A stretch of 64,000 nucleotides of DNA from an uncultured Oscillospiraceae bacterium (lineage in GTDB: Bacteria > Bacillota > Clostridia > Oscillospirales > Ruminococcaceae). A model generated the notes under the pieces. It did no database searches. It saw only the letters and a program-made list of their open reading frames with translations, and was not told the origin of the DNA. Shown here piece by piece: positions 52,558 to 60,922 of this stretch (positions are counted from its first letter, which is position 1; each line of letters starts with the position of its first letter). The stretch is from assembly GCA_910584715.1 (NCBI GenBank), contig CAJUAN010000011.1, forward strand, positions 1 to 64,000, given 5' to 3'. A program made the position numbers and the translations under genes.

Positions 52558-53228
52558 AATCTTATTTCCACCTTATCTCTTACAGTCATGCTGCCGGGAG
52601 TTACTTTGCAGTCGTAAGCCAGCAGCTTTACGCCCTTTTCCGCAGCCTGCCTCAGAGCCTGTCCGAAAGCCGGGTGCGTGACGTCGTTGGGTGCAAAGTA
52701 CCGTACGTCCTCCATTTGTATCACGAACAGCAGATACGTTTCAAAGCCCTCGCCCAGGCACCTTGTCAGCTCGCCGATGTGCTTCAGCCCCCGCTCCGTT
52801 GGAGCGTCAGGGAACATAGTTATTCCGTCCTGTTCAAGAGTAACGCCCTTTACTTCAAGGAGTATCCTTTTCCTGTTTTCTTCTATGTAAAAGTCGAACC
52901 GCGAGTTCCCATAGCTGTACTCCGGTTTAATGCTGCCGCCGGGAAATAATTTCGGCAGGAACTCCGCCGCGGCGCGGTTGGGAGCGGCGCTGTCCATATT
53001 GATGAGCCTGTTCCCTTTGCGGACGGCTACAAGGTCGTAAAGGGTCTTCCGCTTTGCGGAGGGCTCCGCTTTTTCCAGCCAGACCGTACAGCCCTCCGTA
53101 AGCAGTTCTCTGCACCGCCCGGTGTTTTTAACATGGCATACCTCTGTCCCGCCGTCTATTTCGACATGCGCCACAAATCTGTTGGGACGGGCTATAAACC
53201 GTCCCTCAACGATATTTTTATAGTTCAT
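52554..53228 (-). CDS. sfsA: SfsA-family protein (DNA/RNA nuclease-like)
   Basis: 224 residues. The family patterns RFIARPNRFVAHVEIDGG, CHVKNTGRC, GNSRFDFYIEE and LLEVKGVTLE (PD-(D/E)xK-type site) are clear. SfsA was named for sugar fermentation stimulation in E. coli; the fold suggests a nuclease. It overlaps the following DUF6472-like gene by 4 bp. Confidence 0.93.
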   Translation of the reverse strand: MNYKNIVEGRFIARPNRFVAHVEIDGGTEVCHVKNTGRCRELLTEGCTVWLEKAEPSAKRKTLYDLVAVRKGNRLINMDSAAPNRAAAEFLPKLFPGGSIKPEYSYGNSRFDFYIEENRKRILLEVKGVTLEQDGITMFPDAPTERGLKHIGELTRCLGEGFETYLLFVIQMEDVRYFAPNDVTHPAFGQALRQAAEKGVKLLAYDCKVTPGSMTVRDKVEIRL

Positions 53229-53261
53229 AGTATCACCTTACAGCAATTCCACTTTGAAAAT

Positions 53262-53290
53262 GCAAACAAAACGATACCTCATAAAAGGTA
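53262..53290 (-). terminator. Probable terminator of ParA-associated gene
   Basis: Minus-strand ACGGTACC pairs with GGTATCGT (one G-T pair) around TTTTATGA, then TTTGTTTGC. It lies 20 bp after the ComFB-like gene stop. Confidence 0.5.
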
Positions 53291-53309
53291 CCGTCTTATC
53301 TCCTGTAGA

Positions 53310-53972
53310 TCATTGATTGCCCACATTGTGCCTTGGAAAACGCCTGCGCTGTATGGCAAGCCTGATGAGTGTGCAGAGCACCTCTCTGCGGCTCTGCATT
53401 TTCATTCTGTCGGCGCGGCGCAGGTCGTCCTTGCCGTTTATCCGTATTTTCAAAGTCGGAACAGCGTCTATAGCCTCAGCCATAGCTTCCGCGTAGCAAA
53501 CCGCACAGCGGCAGCAGTTGAAGCGTTCAAGAACCTGGGGCAGAAGCTCCGTCACCAGTTCTCCGGTAATGTCTATCTCCGCGCCGTTTGCACCCTTGCG
53601 GATACTTTTTGACGTTATTCTCTCCACCTTGAAGCTGCTGTCAAGGATAGGGTTGGGAGCGGTCTTTTTCCCTCCCGTAAGAAGCCGCATGACAGCTTCT
53701 GTCTTATTGGACTTTGCACTTTTCGCGTTTTTTAGCGTTTTATCGCTTTTTGCGGATTTGTCGGTTTTCGCTCCGTTGTCCTGCTTTTCTGCTTTTGAAG
53801 CCTTTGCATTTTTATCCGTTGTTTCCGCGCTGACGGTATTTTCCGTTTTTGACGCTTTATCAGCTTTAGCTGTTTTTGCATTTTTTGCCGCCTTTGCGGA
53901 TTTTGCAGACTTTTCCGTTTTATCGCTTTTTTCCGTCTTTGTCTTTGCAGCCGTAGCAGACGTACCCGCCAT
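53310..53972 (-). CDS. ComFB-like protein with Lys/Ala-rich histone-like tail
   Basis: 220 residues. Residues ~1-95 are a low-complexity Lys/Ala/Ser/Thr tail with repeated AKSAKxAKxAK steps, like histone H1 tails. The globular part (~100-220) contains LVTELLPQVLERFNCCRCAV then CYAEAMAEAIDAVP, matching the Cys-rich core of ComFB proteins, followed by a basic C-terminus. ComFB-family proteins have been reported to bind cyclic dinucleotides. It follows an orphan ParA ATPase by 20 bp where ParB would be expected. The tail could contact DNA. The family call is moderate. Confidence 0.6.
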   Translation of the reverse strand: MAGTSATAAKTKTEKSDKTEKSAKSAKAAKNAKTAKADKASKTENTVSAETTDKNAKASKAEKQDNGAKTDKSAKSDKTLKNAKSAKSNKTEAVMRLLTGGKKTAPNPILDSSFKVERITSKSIRKGANGAEIDITGELVTELLPQVLERFNCCRCAVCYAEAMAEAIDAVPTLKIRINGKDDLRRADRMKMQSRREVLCTLIRLAIQRRRFPRHNVGNQ

Positions 53973-53992
53973 ATCTCAGGATCCTTTCAGTT

Positions 53993-54793
53993 TTACTTGT
54001 ATTTCCTTTTAAATCCGATCACAGTCCTGTCCTCGTCAAAAGCTTCGGGATAAAGAAGCTTCGCCAGCCTGATATAGTCCTTCGCGGCCTTGCAGCCGGG
54101 GGAATATGTCGTAAGCACCTCCTGGTGCGCGGGAGCCTCCGCAGCTGCCACCGAAACGGATATCTTGACCTCCAGCACCTCTGTTTTGAGCTGCTCTGCA
54201 ACTATTTCCACCATTTCCTCAACCTCTTTGGCAAGGGTCTGGTTTTTGATATATTTTGTCAGCAGTATCCCGCGGACGTTCAGCCTTTTGTTATAGTACT
54301 TCTTTACCGCGGTGATCGTTTCTTTCAGCTGCGCTATCCCCTGAAGGGACAGTATCTCCGGGGTCATGGGGATAATAAGGTCGTCCGCCGCCGTATAGGC
54401 GTTTATGGTAAGTATGGACAGCGCGGGCGGCGTATCTATAATAATATAGTCGTAGCTGTACCTGATTATTTTCAGAATGTCCTTTAAAATAAACTCCCTG
54501 CGTTCGGAGGTAAGCTCCAGCTCGCTTCCCGAAAGCAGGATATTTGACGTTATAACATCGCAGATATGAGTAGTCTTTACAGCCTCCCTTATATCGCAGG
54601 CGCCGGTCATAACGTCGTGTATGGTATAGCCGTCGTCCTCCGCGCCCAGAGAAAAGGAAAGATTCCCCTGCGGATCCATGTCAATGCAGAGGACGCGCTT
54701 GTCCCTGCTGCGGAATATCCCCGCAAGGGCGGCGCAGGTAGTGGTCTTTCCGACTCCGCCTTTCTGATTGGTAACAACAATAACAGTCGCCAT
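53993..54793 (-). CDS. ParA-family ATPase
   Basis: 266 residues. The deviant Walker A KGGVGKTT is at residues 11-18, and DMDPQGNLSFSLG, YIIIDTPPALSILTINA and SLQGIAQL follow, as in Soj/ParA. ParA proteins position DNA or protein clusters through ATP-driven DNA binding. No ParB and no parS-like repeat is nearby. The gene lies between a PilZ protein and a Lys-tailed ComFB-like protein, so it may position something other than the chromosome. Not on an obvious plasmid. Confidence 0.93.
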   Translation of the reverse strand: MATVIVVTNQKGGVGKTTTCAALAGIFRSRDKRVLCIDMDPQGNLSFSLGAEDDGYTIHDVMTGACDIREAVKTTHICDVITSNILLSGSELELTSERREFILKDILKIIRYSYDYIIIDTPPALSILTINAYTAADDLIIPMTPEILSLQGIAQLKETITAVKKYYNKRLNVRGILLTKYIKNQTLAKEVEEMVEIVAEQLKTEVLEVKISVSVAAAEAPAHQEVLTTYSPGCKAAKDYIRLAKLLYPEAFDEDRTVIGFKRKYK

Positions 54794-54820
54794 ATTCTAA
54801 CGCTTCCTCAGCCTTTCAGC

Positions 54821-55483
54821 TTATTTTTGTCCGTTTGATTCAACAGCACGTCTCCGGTCTCTTTCCATTACCTGGCAGTCGAAGATAAATCTTGCCAGAC
54901 GCTCCTCCTGGGTCTGGTTCACGTCAAGGAAACGGCAGCCGTAGCCCTCGATCTCACCGCTGTCGTTCCTCTGAACGCGGAGCACCTCTATAAGCAGCTT
55001 CATTTCTCCGTCAAGGAAGTTCAGCATAACCTGATCGCCTACCTCGAAGCCCGACGTTGAGGAAAAGAAAACTCCGCCCAGATTCAGGTTGATTATGTGA
55101 AGCTCGATCGGGTCGTCGAAAGCGAACATCTCCTCGCCCCTTATGTAGAACGGGGACAGTCCGTTCATATCCACCATTACCTTAAAGCTCCTGCGGCGCT
55201 CCTGGAGCACCTCGCCCTCTCCAACATGGAAATTGATCTGGTACTCGGTGCATATGTCGATCAGCGTATTATATTTTACACGGTCGCCGTTAAAGTATTC
55301 AAAAATGACCTCTACAGGTTCTCCCTTGGAAATAAGCGGGAAATCGGTGCCTTTCAGCATAACAAGGTCTTTTCCCTTTATCTTAAAAAAATCTCTCGGG
55401 AAAGAAACGGACTTTGTTGACAAAAGCATCCTTCCGCGCTGGTTATAGACCAGCACCCTGTTGATCTTATCCTTATTTATCAT
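54821..55483 (-). CDS. PilZ domain protein (YcgR-like)
   Basis: 220 residues from the ATG after AAGGGG; a TTG 33 bases upstream (55516) is the longest alternative. An N-terminal YcgR-type domain (~1-100) precedes a PilZ domain with ERRRSFKV (RxxxR) and IINLNLGGVFF, which corresponds to the (D/N)xSxxG motif with Asn in place of Ser. PilZ proteins bind cyclic di-GMP and often act on flagella. It is upstream of parA in the same direction. Confidence 0.88.
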   Translation of the reverse strand: MINKDKINRVLVYNQRGRMLLSTKSVSFPRDFFKIKGKDLVMLKGTDFPLISKGEPVEVIFEYFNGDRVKYNTLIDICTEYQINFHVGEGEVLQERRRSFKVMVDMNGLSPFYIRGEEMFAFDDPIELHIINLNLGGVFFSSTSGFEVGDQVMLNFLDGEMKLLIEVLRVQRNDSGEIEGYGCRFLDVNQTQEERLARFIFDCQVMERDRRRAVESNGQK

Positions 55484-55524
55484 AGGCGGTATCCCCTTAG
55501 CCTTGTATTTTTTCAATCATTTTA

Positions 55525-55553
55525 ATTATACAAAAAAAATTTGGATTTTGCAA
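55525..55553 (-). promoter_or_regulatory. Promoter of pilZ-parA-comFB-like unit
   Basis: On the minus strand TTGCAA (55553-55548), a 17-bp spacer and TATAAT (55530-55525), 42 bp upstream of the chosen pilZ start. Confidence 0.65.
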
Positions 55554-55653
55554 TAGGTATTTTTCAACTTATGAAATTTATAAAATATTGAAGGTATTTT
55601 TTGTGTAAAATACAATAAAATTTCTTCCCGCACTATACAAATGCAAAGAAAAA

Positions 55654-55662
55654 TGCTATAAT
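55654..55662 (+). promoter_or_regulatory. Extended -10 promoter of YiiX-like gene
   Basis: TGCTATAAT is an extended -10 element. Upstream, CTATACAAATGCAAAG resembles the direct repeats at the XRE promoter at 16.9 kb; a shared regulator is only a guess. Confidence 0.45.
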
Positions 55663-55717
55663 AAATTAATATTTTACGTTTAACTTTTAAGCGAAAAACT
55701 ATAAATAAAGGAGTCTT

Positions 55718-56329
55718 ATGAAAAAGAACTATTTATATATCGTCCTCACAAGGACTGGAACCATATTTTCTAAGGCGATAGGTCTGGTGACAGGCAAAAA
55801 ATACACCCATGTGTCCATAGCCTCCGACGAGCTTCTTACGCAGATGTACAGCTTCTGCCGTGATAAAAAGGATATGCCGCTGCCCGCCGGCTTTAACAGA
55901 GAGGATCTTTTTACCGAGGTGTTCGGCGCGTGCCGAACAATACCCGGAGAAGTTTACCGCATTCAGGTTACCGACGAACAGCTTGAACGCTACAACGATG
56001 TGATACGGCACTTTATCCTCAACCGAAAATCCTACTCCTACGACGTGGGAGCCTTGCTGCCAATGGCGCTGCATATACCCTATAAGACAGGGAACCGCTT
56101 CGTCTGCTCGGTGTGGGTAGGCTTTGTTCTGGGAAAAAGCGGTATCTGCCACAATATCGCCAAGCAGCCGTCCCTGATAGAGCCGGAGGACTTCCGCAGC
56201 ATAGAGGACGCGGAGCTTATCTACCGGGGTGACCTGAAAAAGTACCGCAGCTACATAGCGGAACTGCGCGCTGACGCAAATATGTCAGAAAACAAGACCA
56301 TACCGCTTTACAGCGACGAAACGGCATAA
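55718..56329 (+). CDS. YiiX-like permuted papain fold (NlpC/P60-type) protein
   Basis: 203 residues with AAAGGAG upstream. THVSIASDE carries a His and FVCSVWVGFVL a Cys in the His-then-Cys order of circularly permuted NlpC/P60 enzymes such as YiiX/DUF830. No signal peptide is apparent. These proteins may cleave or transfer acyl groups on lipids or peptides. Substrate unknown. Confidence 0.75.
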   Translation: MKKNYLYIVLTRTGTIFSKAIGLVTGKKYTHVSIASDELLTQMYSFCRDKKDMPLPAGFNREDLFTEVFGACRTIPGEVYRIQVTDEQLERYNDVIRHFILNRKSYSYDVGALLPMALHIPYKTGNRFVCSVWVGFVLGKSGICHNIAKQPSLIEPEDFRSIEDAELIYRGDLKKYRSYIAELRADANMSENKTIPLYSDETA

Positions 56330-56389
56330 AATCTAATTGCCCAAAATAACAAAAAACAGCGCACGCGCACGCTTGGGGGTGGGTCTTAG

Positions 56390-57124
56390 GTGCGCAAGAT
56401 GATAAGAGTCAACGAAAAGCGTCTGAGCGCGAAATACAACAGGCGCATTTTTCTGGCGTCCCTTCCCGCGGTAAGTATACTTGTCTCGCTTCTGGCAGTG
56501 GTTCTGCTTTTCGTAGCAGGGAAGCACGGCCGCGAGCTGCCCCAGGAAATGTACAGGACTATATTTTATGCGGCGTACGCCGCTTGTGCATACGGATTTG
56601 TTGTGTGCCTTATCGGTTCGGTTACCGAGGAGATACTGCTCCGCGCTCACAGGGAGCATACCTATATTCACATCTCGGGCTCGGTAATGGTGGTCTCGCA
56701 GCATACGAGAACCGTTTTCCGCGAGGGAAAATGGATACACTATAAAAAAATGTGGGTGATAAAGCTTGCCGACGTGACAAACGTCGAATGCATACGCAAT
56801 CATCTGACTATTACCGCTGAAGCAAGATATTTTAACGAGGACGCATGCTGGCTGGGATACTCCGAGACCGACGACGGGATATCGTTCAACAGGAAGTGGT
56901 ATGACACGAACGGCGGCAAAACCGTGAAAAATGTTGAGGTCACCGATTTTTACACCTACGGTGACCGCATTGCGCGCCATATCGCCCACTGCGCCGACAA
57001 AACGCGGGAGCGGAACATCAGGCGGGAACGCTTCCGCGCGGAAATGCTGGAGATAGCCAAGGGGGTAAAGCACCCCAACAAGCTGAAAGACAGGTACAAG
57101 CCGAAGAAAAAACGCTATCGGTGA
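56390..57124 (+). CDS. Membrane protein with two helices and basic C-terminus
   Basis: 244 residues from a GTG after GGGGGTGGG (an ATG nine bases downstream is the alternative). Two helices lie near residues 22-42 and 58-80. A soluble domain of about 100 residues, PH-like or beta-rich, then follows with a strongly basic helical tail (KPKKKRYR). No family recognised. It converges on the symporter gene with a 10-bp overlap. Confidence 0.6.
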   Translation: MRKMIRVNEKRLSAKYNRRIFLASLPAVSILVSLLAVVLLFVAGKHGRELPQEMYRTIFYAAYAACAYGFVVCLIGSVTEEILLRAHREHTYIHISGSVMVVSQHTRTVFREGKWIHYKKMWVIKLADVTNVECIRNHLTITAEARYFNEDACWLGYSETDDGISFNRKWYDTNGGKTVKNVEVTDFYTYGDRIARHIAHCADKTRERNIRRERFRAEMLEIAKGVKHPNKLKDRYKPKKKRYR

Positions 57125-58500
57125 TCGTTTTTCTTGAATATACTTTTAGTATAATTGTTTACGCCCTCGACCGCCTCTCCGCTCAGAAGCAGCACCGACA
57201 TGAGGTTTATAACAAGCATGAACCAGTTGAGCAGATCGGCGGCTCCCCAGACTGCCGAAAGCTCCGTTACGGCTCCGAAAAAAGCCGCGGCGGTATACAG
57301 TATCCTGTAGATAAAAATGGCTTTGGAATTTCCTTTTCCGAACGCGCCGCATATGTAGCAAACGCATTTTTCCCCGTAAAAATACCAGCCTAAAAGCGTG
57401 CAGACGGCAAATATTACAGTGGAGACAGACACAAAAAACGGCGCGAAGCTTCCCAGTCCGCGGCGGAAGCCCTCTGTTACCATTGCCAGCCCCTCCGCTC
57501 CCGATGTGTCCGCTCCCGTCAGCAGGATAACGAACGCGGTGGCGGTGCAGCATATAAGCGTGTCTATAACTATTTCGGCGACAGCCCACATTCCCATTTT
57601 CAGCGGTTCTGAGCAGCCCGTTTCCGTGTGTACCAGCACTGAGCTTCCCATGCCCGCCTCGTTGGAAAAGACCCCGCGGCGGAGCCCCACTGTTACGGCT
57701 TTTTTCAGCGCCGCGCCGAATATTCCTCCCGCAACCTGTGAATAACCTATTGCGGATTCAAAAATCAATTTTAACACTTGGGGAATATTTTTTCCAAATA
57801 ATACTATTACACAAACCGCTCCCGCGATGTAAAAAAGAGATACTGCGGGAACTGCTTTTTCCGCTGCGGAGGCTACCTTTTTCCCTCCGCCGAAAATAAC
57901 CGCCCCGCAGACAAGGGCGGCGGCAAGTCCCGATATCAGCGGAGAAATACGAAACTCCGACATTGCCGCCGAAAGCGCGTTTGTCTGGGTCATGTTCCCG
58001 ATACCGCAGGAAGCTGCCGCGCAGGCAGCGGCATACACGACCGCAAGGCGGGGCATTCCCGCTCCGTGCGAAACGTATCCCATGGGGCCTCCGCCGAATC
58101 GTTGGTACTTTGTTCCAAGGACGTTTTCCGCAAGGCCAGTCGCCGTTCCGAAAAGTGCGGACACCCACATCCAGAAGACCGCGCCCGCTCCTCCCACGGA
58201 AACGGCTGCCGCAACGCCGATGATATTGCCTGTCCCCATTGAAGCCGCAAGAGCGGTCGACAATGCCTGGAACTGGGATATCCTGCCTTTAGAGTCTTTG
58301 CCAGAATGTCGGCCGCGCCGCTTTTTTTCAAAAAGAGTGGTCTTGAAAATGTGTACTATATGTATAATATTAAAGCCTTTAAAACGCAGGGTAAAATAAA
58401 TACCCGTTCCAAAGACCAGTGCTATTGTTCCGAACCCCCATAACAAATCGTTTAGTTTGTTAATAATATTACAAACCGTATCATAAACTGTTTCGTGCAA
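57115..58500 (-). CDS. Sodium:alanine symporter family (AGCS) protein
   Basis: 461 residues from a TTG, seven bases after GGGAGG. About ten to eleven membrane helices. The family segments ALAASMGTGNIIGVA, FGGGPMGYV and GVFSNEAGMGS are present. It imports Ala, Gly or a related amino acid with sodium ions. A promoter (TTGATT-17-TATATA, minus strand, 58614-58586) lies ~85 bp upstream. It overlaps the convergent gene by 10 bp. Confidence 0.94.
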   Translation of the reverse strand: MHETVYDTVCNIINKLNDLLWGFGTIALVFGTGIYFTLRFKGFNIIHIVHIFKTTLFEKKRRGRHSGKDSKGRISQFQALSTALAASMGTGNIIGVAAAVSVGGAGAVFWMWVSALFGTATGLAENVLGTKYQRFGGGPMGYVSHGAGMPRLAVVYAAACAAASCGIGNMTQTNALSAAMSEFRISPLISGLAAALVCGAVIFGGGKKVASAAEKAVPAVSLFYIAGAVCVIVLFGKNIPQVLKLIFESAIGYSQVAGGIFGAALKKAVTVGLRRGVFSNEAGMGSSVLVHTETGCSEPLKMGMWAVAEIVIDTLICCTATAFVILLTGADTSGAEGLAMVTEGFRRGLGSFAPFFVSVSTVIFAVCTLLGWYFYGEKCVCYICGAFGKGNSKAIFIYRILYTAAAFFGAVTELSAVWGAADLLNWFMLVINLMSVLLLSGEAVEGVNNYTKSIFKKNDHR

Positions 58501-58636
58501 AATAATTCCTCCCGCCGAAATATTCCGGAAAAGTTTTACGCCTTTAATCGGCGGTCAGGATTACTTTCCGAAATGTGATATACTATATATAAACCGCGCA
58601 ATTTACACAATCAAAGACAAATGAGGTTTCCGTACT

Positions 58637-59134
58637 ATGAAAAAATACTATGCGGACAGAAAAAGTTTAAAGTTCCTGAGAGTATTTACTTTTCTGCTGA
58701 TAATCTGTATAATAATTGCATTAAAATACTTATTGTATTTTTTAGAAGCGAGATATCCCGACTATTTTGCCATGCCGAAATTCACGGTTCCGGAAATAAT
58801 CATCTGGATATTTATCGGACTGCTTGTAACAGCATATGTTATCTTCCTGATGATTATTCTGCCGCTTTGGTACCGTTCAGTGAGCTACACCCTTTCCGCG
58901 GACGAAATAATTATACGCTCCGGAGTTTTTTTCAGCAACACGGTCTATGTGAAAATGTCCTCGGTGCAGTACACCACCACGGTCTCAATGCCGCTTTCCA
59001 AGTACACAAGTTTTAACTTTTTGTTAATAAATGCATACGGCGGACGGCTTGTCATGATGTTCCTGTCCCATACCGATATGGAAGAAATTCACAAGAAAAT
59101 ACGCACATATCTCAGCAGCAGAGGAGGACTTTAA
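58637..59134 (+). CDS. YdbS-like PH-domain membrane protein
   Basis: 165 residues. Two membrane helices (~17-38 and ~57-80) are followed by a bPH2 domain with YTLSADEIIIRSGVFFSNTV and YVKMSSVQYTTT. YdbS works with YdbT in Bacillus. It overlaps the ydbT-like gene by one base (TAATG), as in that pair. Confidence 0.85.
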   Translation: MKKYYADRKSLKFLRVFTFLLIICIIIALKYLLYFLEARYPDYFAMPKFTVPEIIIWIFIGLLVTAYVIFLMIILPLWYRSVSYTLSADEIIIRSGVFFSNTVYVKMSSVQYTTTVSMPLSKYTSFNFLLINAYGGRLVMMFLSHTDMEEIHKKIRTYLSSRGGL

Positions 59135-60594
59135 TGTCACGCCAGCATAAAATCGCAATTTTAAAATATACCACCAAGAACTTCTGGATGCTTCTTATCC
59201 CTTTGGTTCGCGGCCTTGCGGCGGTACGGTTCGACGTTTACCGCTGGCTTCGGGGCGCCTACTGGGACCTGATCGTCGTTATGCTGATGATCGGCTTCGC
59301 AGTTCTGAGGTGGTATTTTGTGCGCTTTGAGGTGGGAGAAAAAGGTATTTTCATATCCCACGGTATACTGGTCAGGAGCGAATTTACCGTTCCGTACACT
59401 GCGGTAGCCTGCGCTTCGGCGGCCCGCTCCCTGTGGCTGCGGCCGATACGGGCAGTTACGGTCGCGCTGGATTCGGATTCCCACTCCACCCTCGGGCACG
59501 GAAAAAAAGCCGACGTGGAGCTTATCGTAAAATTAACCGACTATACAAAAATATACAATAATATTCCAAACAAGTCTACAAACACAAAAATCACCTACAA
59601 GGCTTCAAAAGCCAATCTTATCTTTTTTTCACTGGTATTTTCCTCCACCCTTTCCGGCGTTATCTTCCTCGGAACGTTTTTCATTCAGGGAAGCCGAATC
59701 GTCGGGAACCAGCTTGAGGAGCAGTTCATGAACGCCGTCAGCGGCGTGACCGAGTTTATGCAAAAAATTATTTCGGGAGTCACACCCGCCGCCGTTGCGC
59801 TTACGCTGATATTCGCGCTGGGCTGGGGATTCTCGTTTATTTCCAATTTGCTGAGGCATATCAATTTCAGGATACAGCGGTGCGGAAACGACATAACCGT
59901 GCGGAACGGATTCTTTTCAAAATGGAAATATTATGTAAATATTACCAAAGTGAACTGCGCCGACCTAAGACAAAACCTGCTGATGAAAATATGCCGCGTA
60001 ATGTCCGTTCACGTAAGCTGCACGGGCTACGGAAAGTCAAAGAACGAGATACCGGTATTCGTACCGATAACAACAAAAAAACGTGTAATGAGCTCCATGC
60101 AGATGATGCTGCCGAGCTTTACTCTGAGTAATATATCGCTGAAAACAAAGCCCTCGTATATCCTGCCGTTTTTGTGGGGACCCATTATAGCCGCCGTCGG
60201 GCTTCCCATAGGAGCGGTGGCCGCCGCGCGGTTTTTCCCCGCATGGAGCGGTATTATAAAGTTTTTGCTGATAATGGGGGAAATTCCCTCGCTTTATCTT
60301 ATCGCCGTAAAGATCACAGCAAAATTTACCACGGGAATAGGCTTCGGCGACGATACAATGACTTTGAAATACTGCGCGTTCTCCCAGTTCCACACTGTTA
60401 TCGTACCCAAAAGCAGGATAGCATACGTCAAGCTGACACGCACAATTTTTCAGCGGTGGGGCGGCACCTGCGACGTATGGGTCTACAGCCGCGGCGAAAG
60501 AGCCTCCAAGCACCGAATACGCGGCATTGACGTAAAAAAAGCGGAGGAACTATTCGGAAATTTTGAAAATGAGCGCAGACAGCCCAAACGGTAA
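59134..60594 (+). CDS. YdbT-like tandem PH-domain membrane protein
   Basis: 486 residues with PH-like domains repeated between pairs of membrane helices: VGEKGIFISHGILVRSEFTV near residue 68, ITVRNGFFSKWKYYVNITKV near 256 and a third near 400. This is the YdbT arrangement, reported to affect sensitivity to bacteriocins and membrane stress in Bacillus. Coupled to the YdbS-like gene. Confidence 0.85.
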   Translation: MSRQHKIAILKYTTKNFWMLLIPLVRGLAAVRFDVYRWLRGAYWDLIVVMLMIGFAVLRWYFVRFEVGEKGIFISHGILVRSEFTVPYTAVACASAARSLWLRPIRAVTVALDSDSHSTLGHGKKADVELIVKLTDYTKIYNNIPNKSTNTKITYKASKANLIFFSLVFSSTLSGVIFLGTFFIQGSRIVGNQLEEQFMNAVSGVTEFMQKIISGVTPAAVALTLIFALGWGFSFISNLLRHINFRIQRCGNDITVRNGFFSKWKYYVNITKVNCADLRQNLLMKICRVMSVHVSCTGYGKSKNEIPVFVPITTKKRVMSSMQMMLPSFTLSNISLKTKPSYILPFLWGPIIAAVGLPIGAVAAARFFPAWSGIIKFLLIMGEIPSLYLIAVKITAKFTTGIGFGDDTMTLKYCAFSQFHTVIVPKSRIAYVKLTRTIFQRWGGTCDVWVYSRGERASKHRIRGIDVKKAEELFGNFENERRQPKR

Positions 60595-60747
60595 GCTTTG
60601 ACAAAAACGGCAATCGGTTACAAAGCGTTTACATTTTTTAAACTTTGGTTACAGCAAATGCCGCGGGAATGCCCGAATCTCACAAACAAACCAAAAATCG
60701 TCCCTTTTTGCGGCCATTTTTCATAATAATTGGCTGTAGCGTCCTCC

Positions 60748-60776
60748 TTGACTTTTTTGTCGGTTTGTTGTATAAT
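60748..60776 (+). promoter_or_regulatory. Promoter of CNNM/CorC-type gene
   Basis: TTGACT (60748-60753), a 17-bp spacer and TATAAT (60771-60776). The leader to the start codon is ~140 bases and contains no recognised riboswitch. The 60595-60747 stretch has no gene. Confidence 0.8.
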
Positions 60777-60922
60777 TTTGAGTGTGTCAGTTTGCGCTCT
60801 TCTGCATTTGTCCGAATTTTTGCTTTGAGGAAGACCGCCGCTGACGCCTAACAAGCTGAAATCAACACAAAATTTATCTGCGCAAAAAATTGCAAAAACT
60901 GCTGACCGGAAGGAAGTTGATT

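Noticed and set aside
10646..53290. GGTACC-containing terminators at three places as a repeat family
   Set aside because: The hairpins at 10646, 45912 and 53262 share only the short palindrome core and differ in loops and flanks; likely chance convergence of strong stems.
53993..54793. Plasmid partition locus
   Set aside because: No ParB, centromere-like repeats, replication protein or origin nearby; surrounding genes are chromosomal housekeeping genes.
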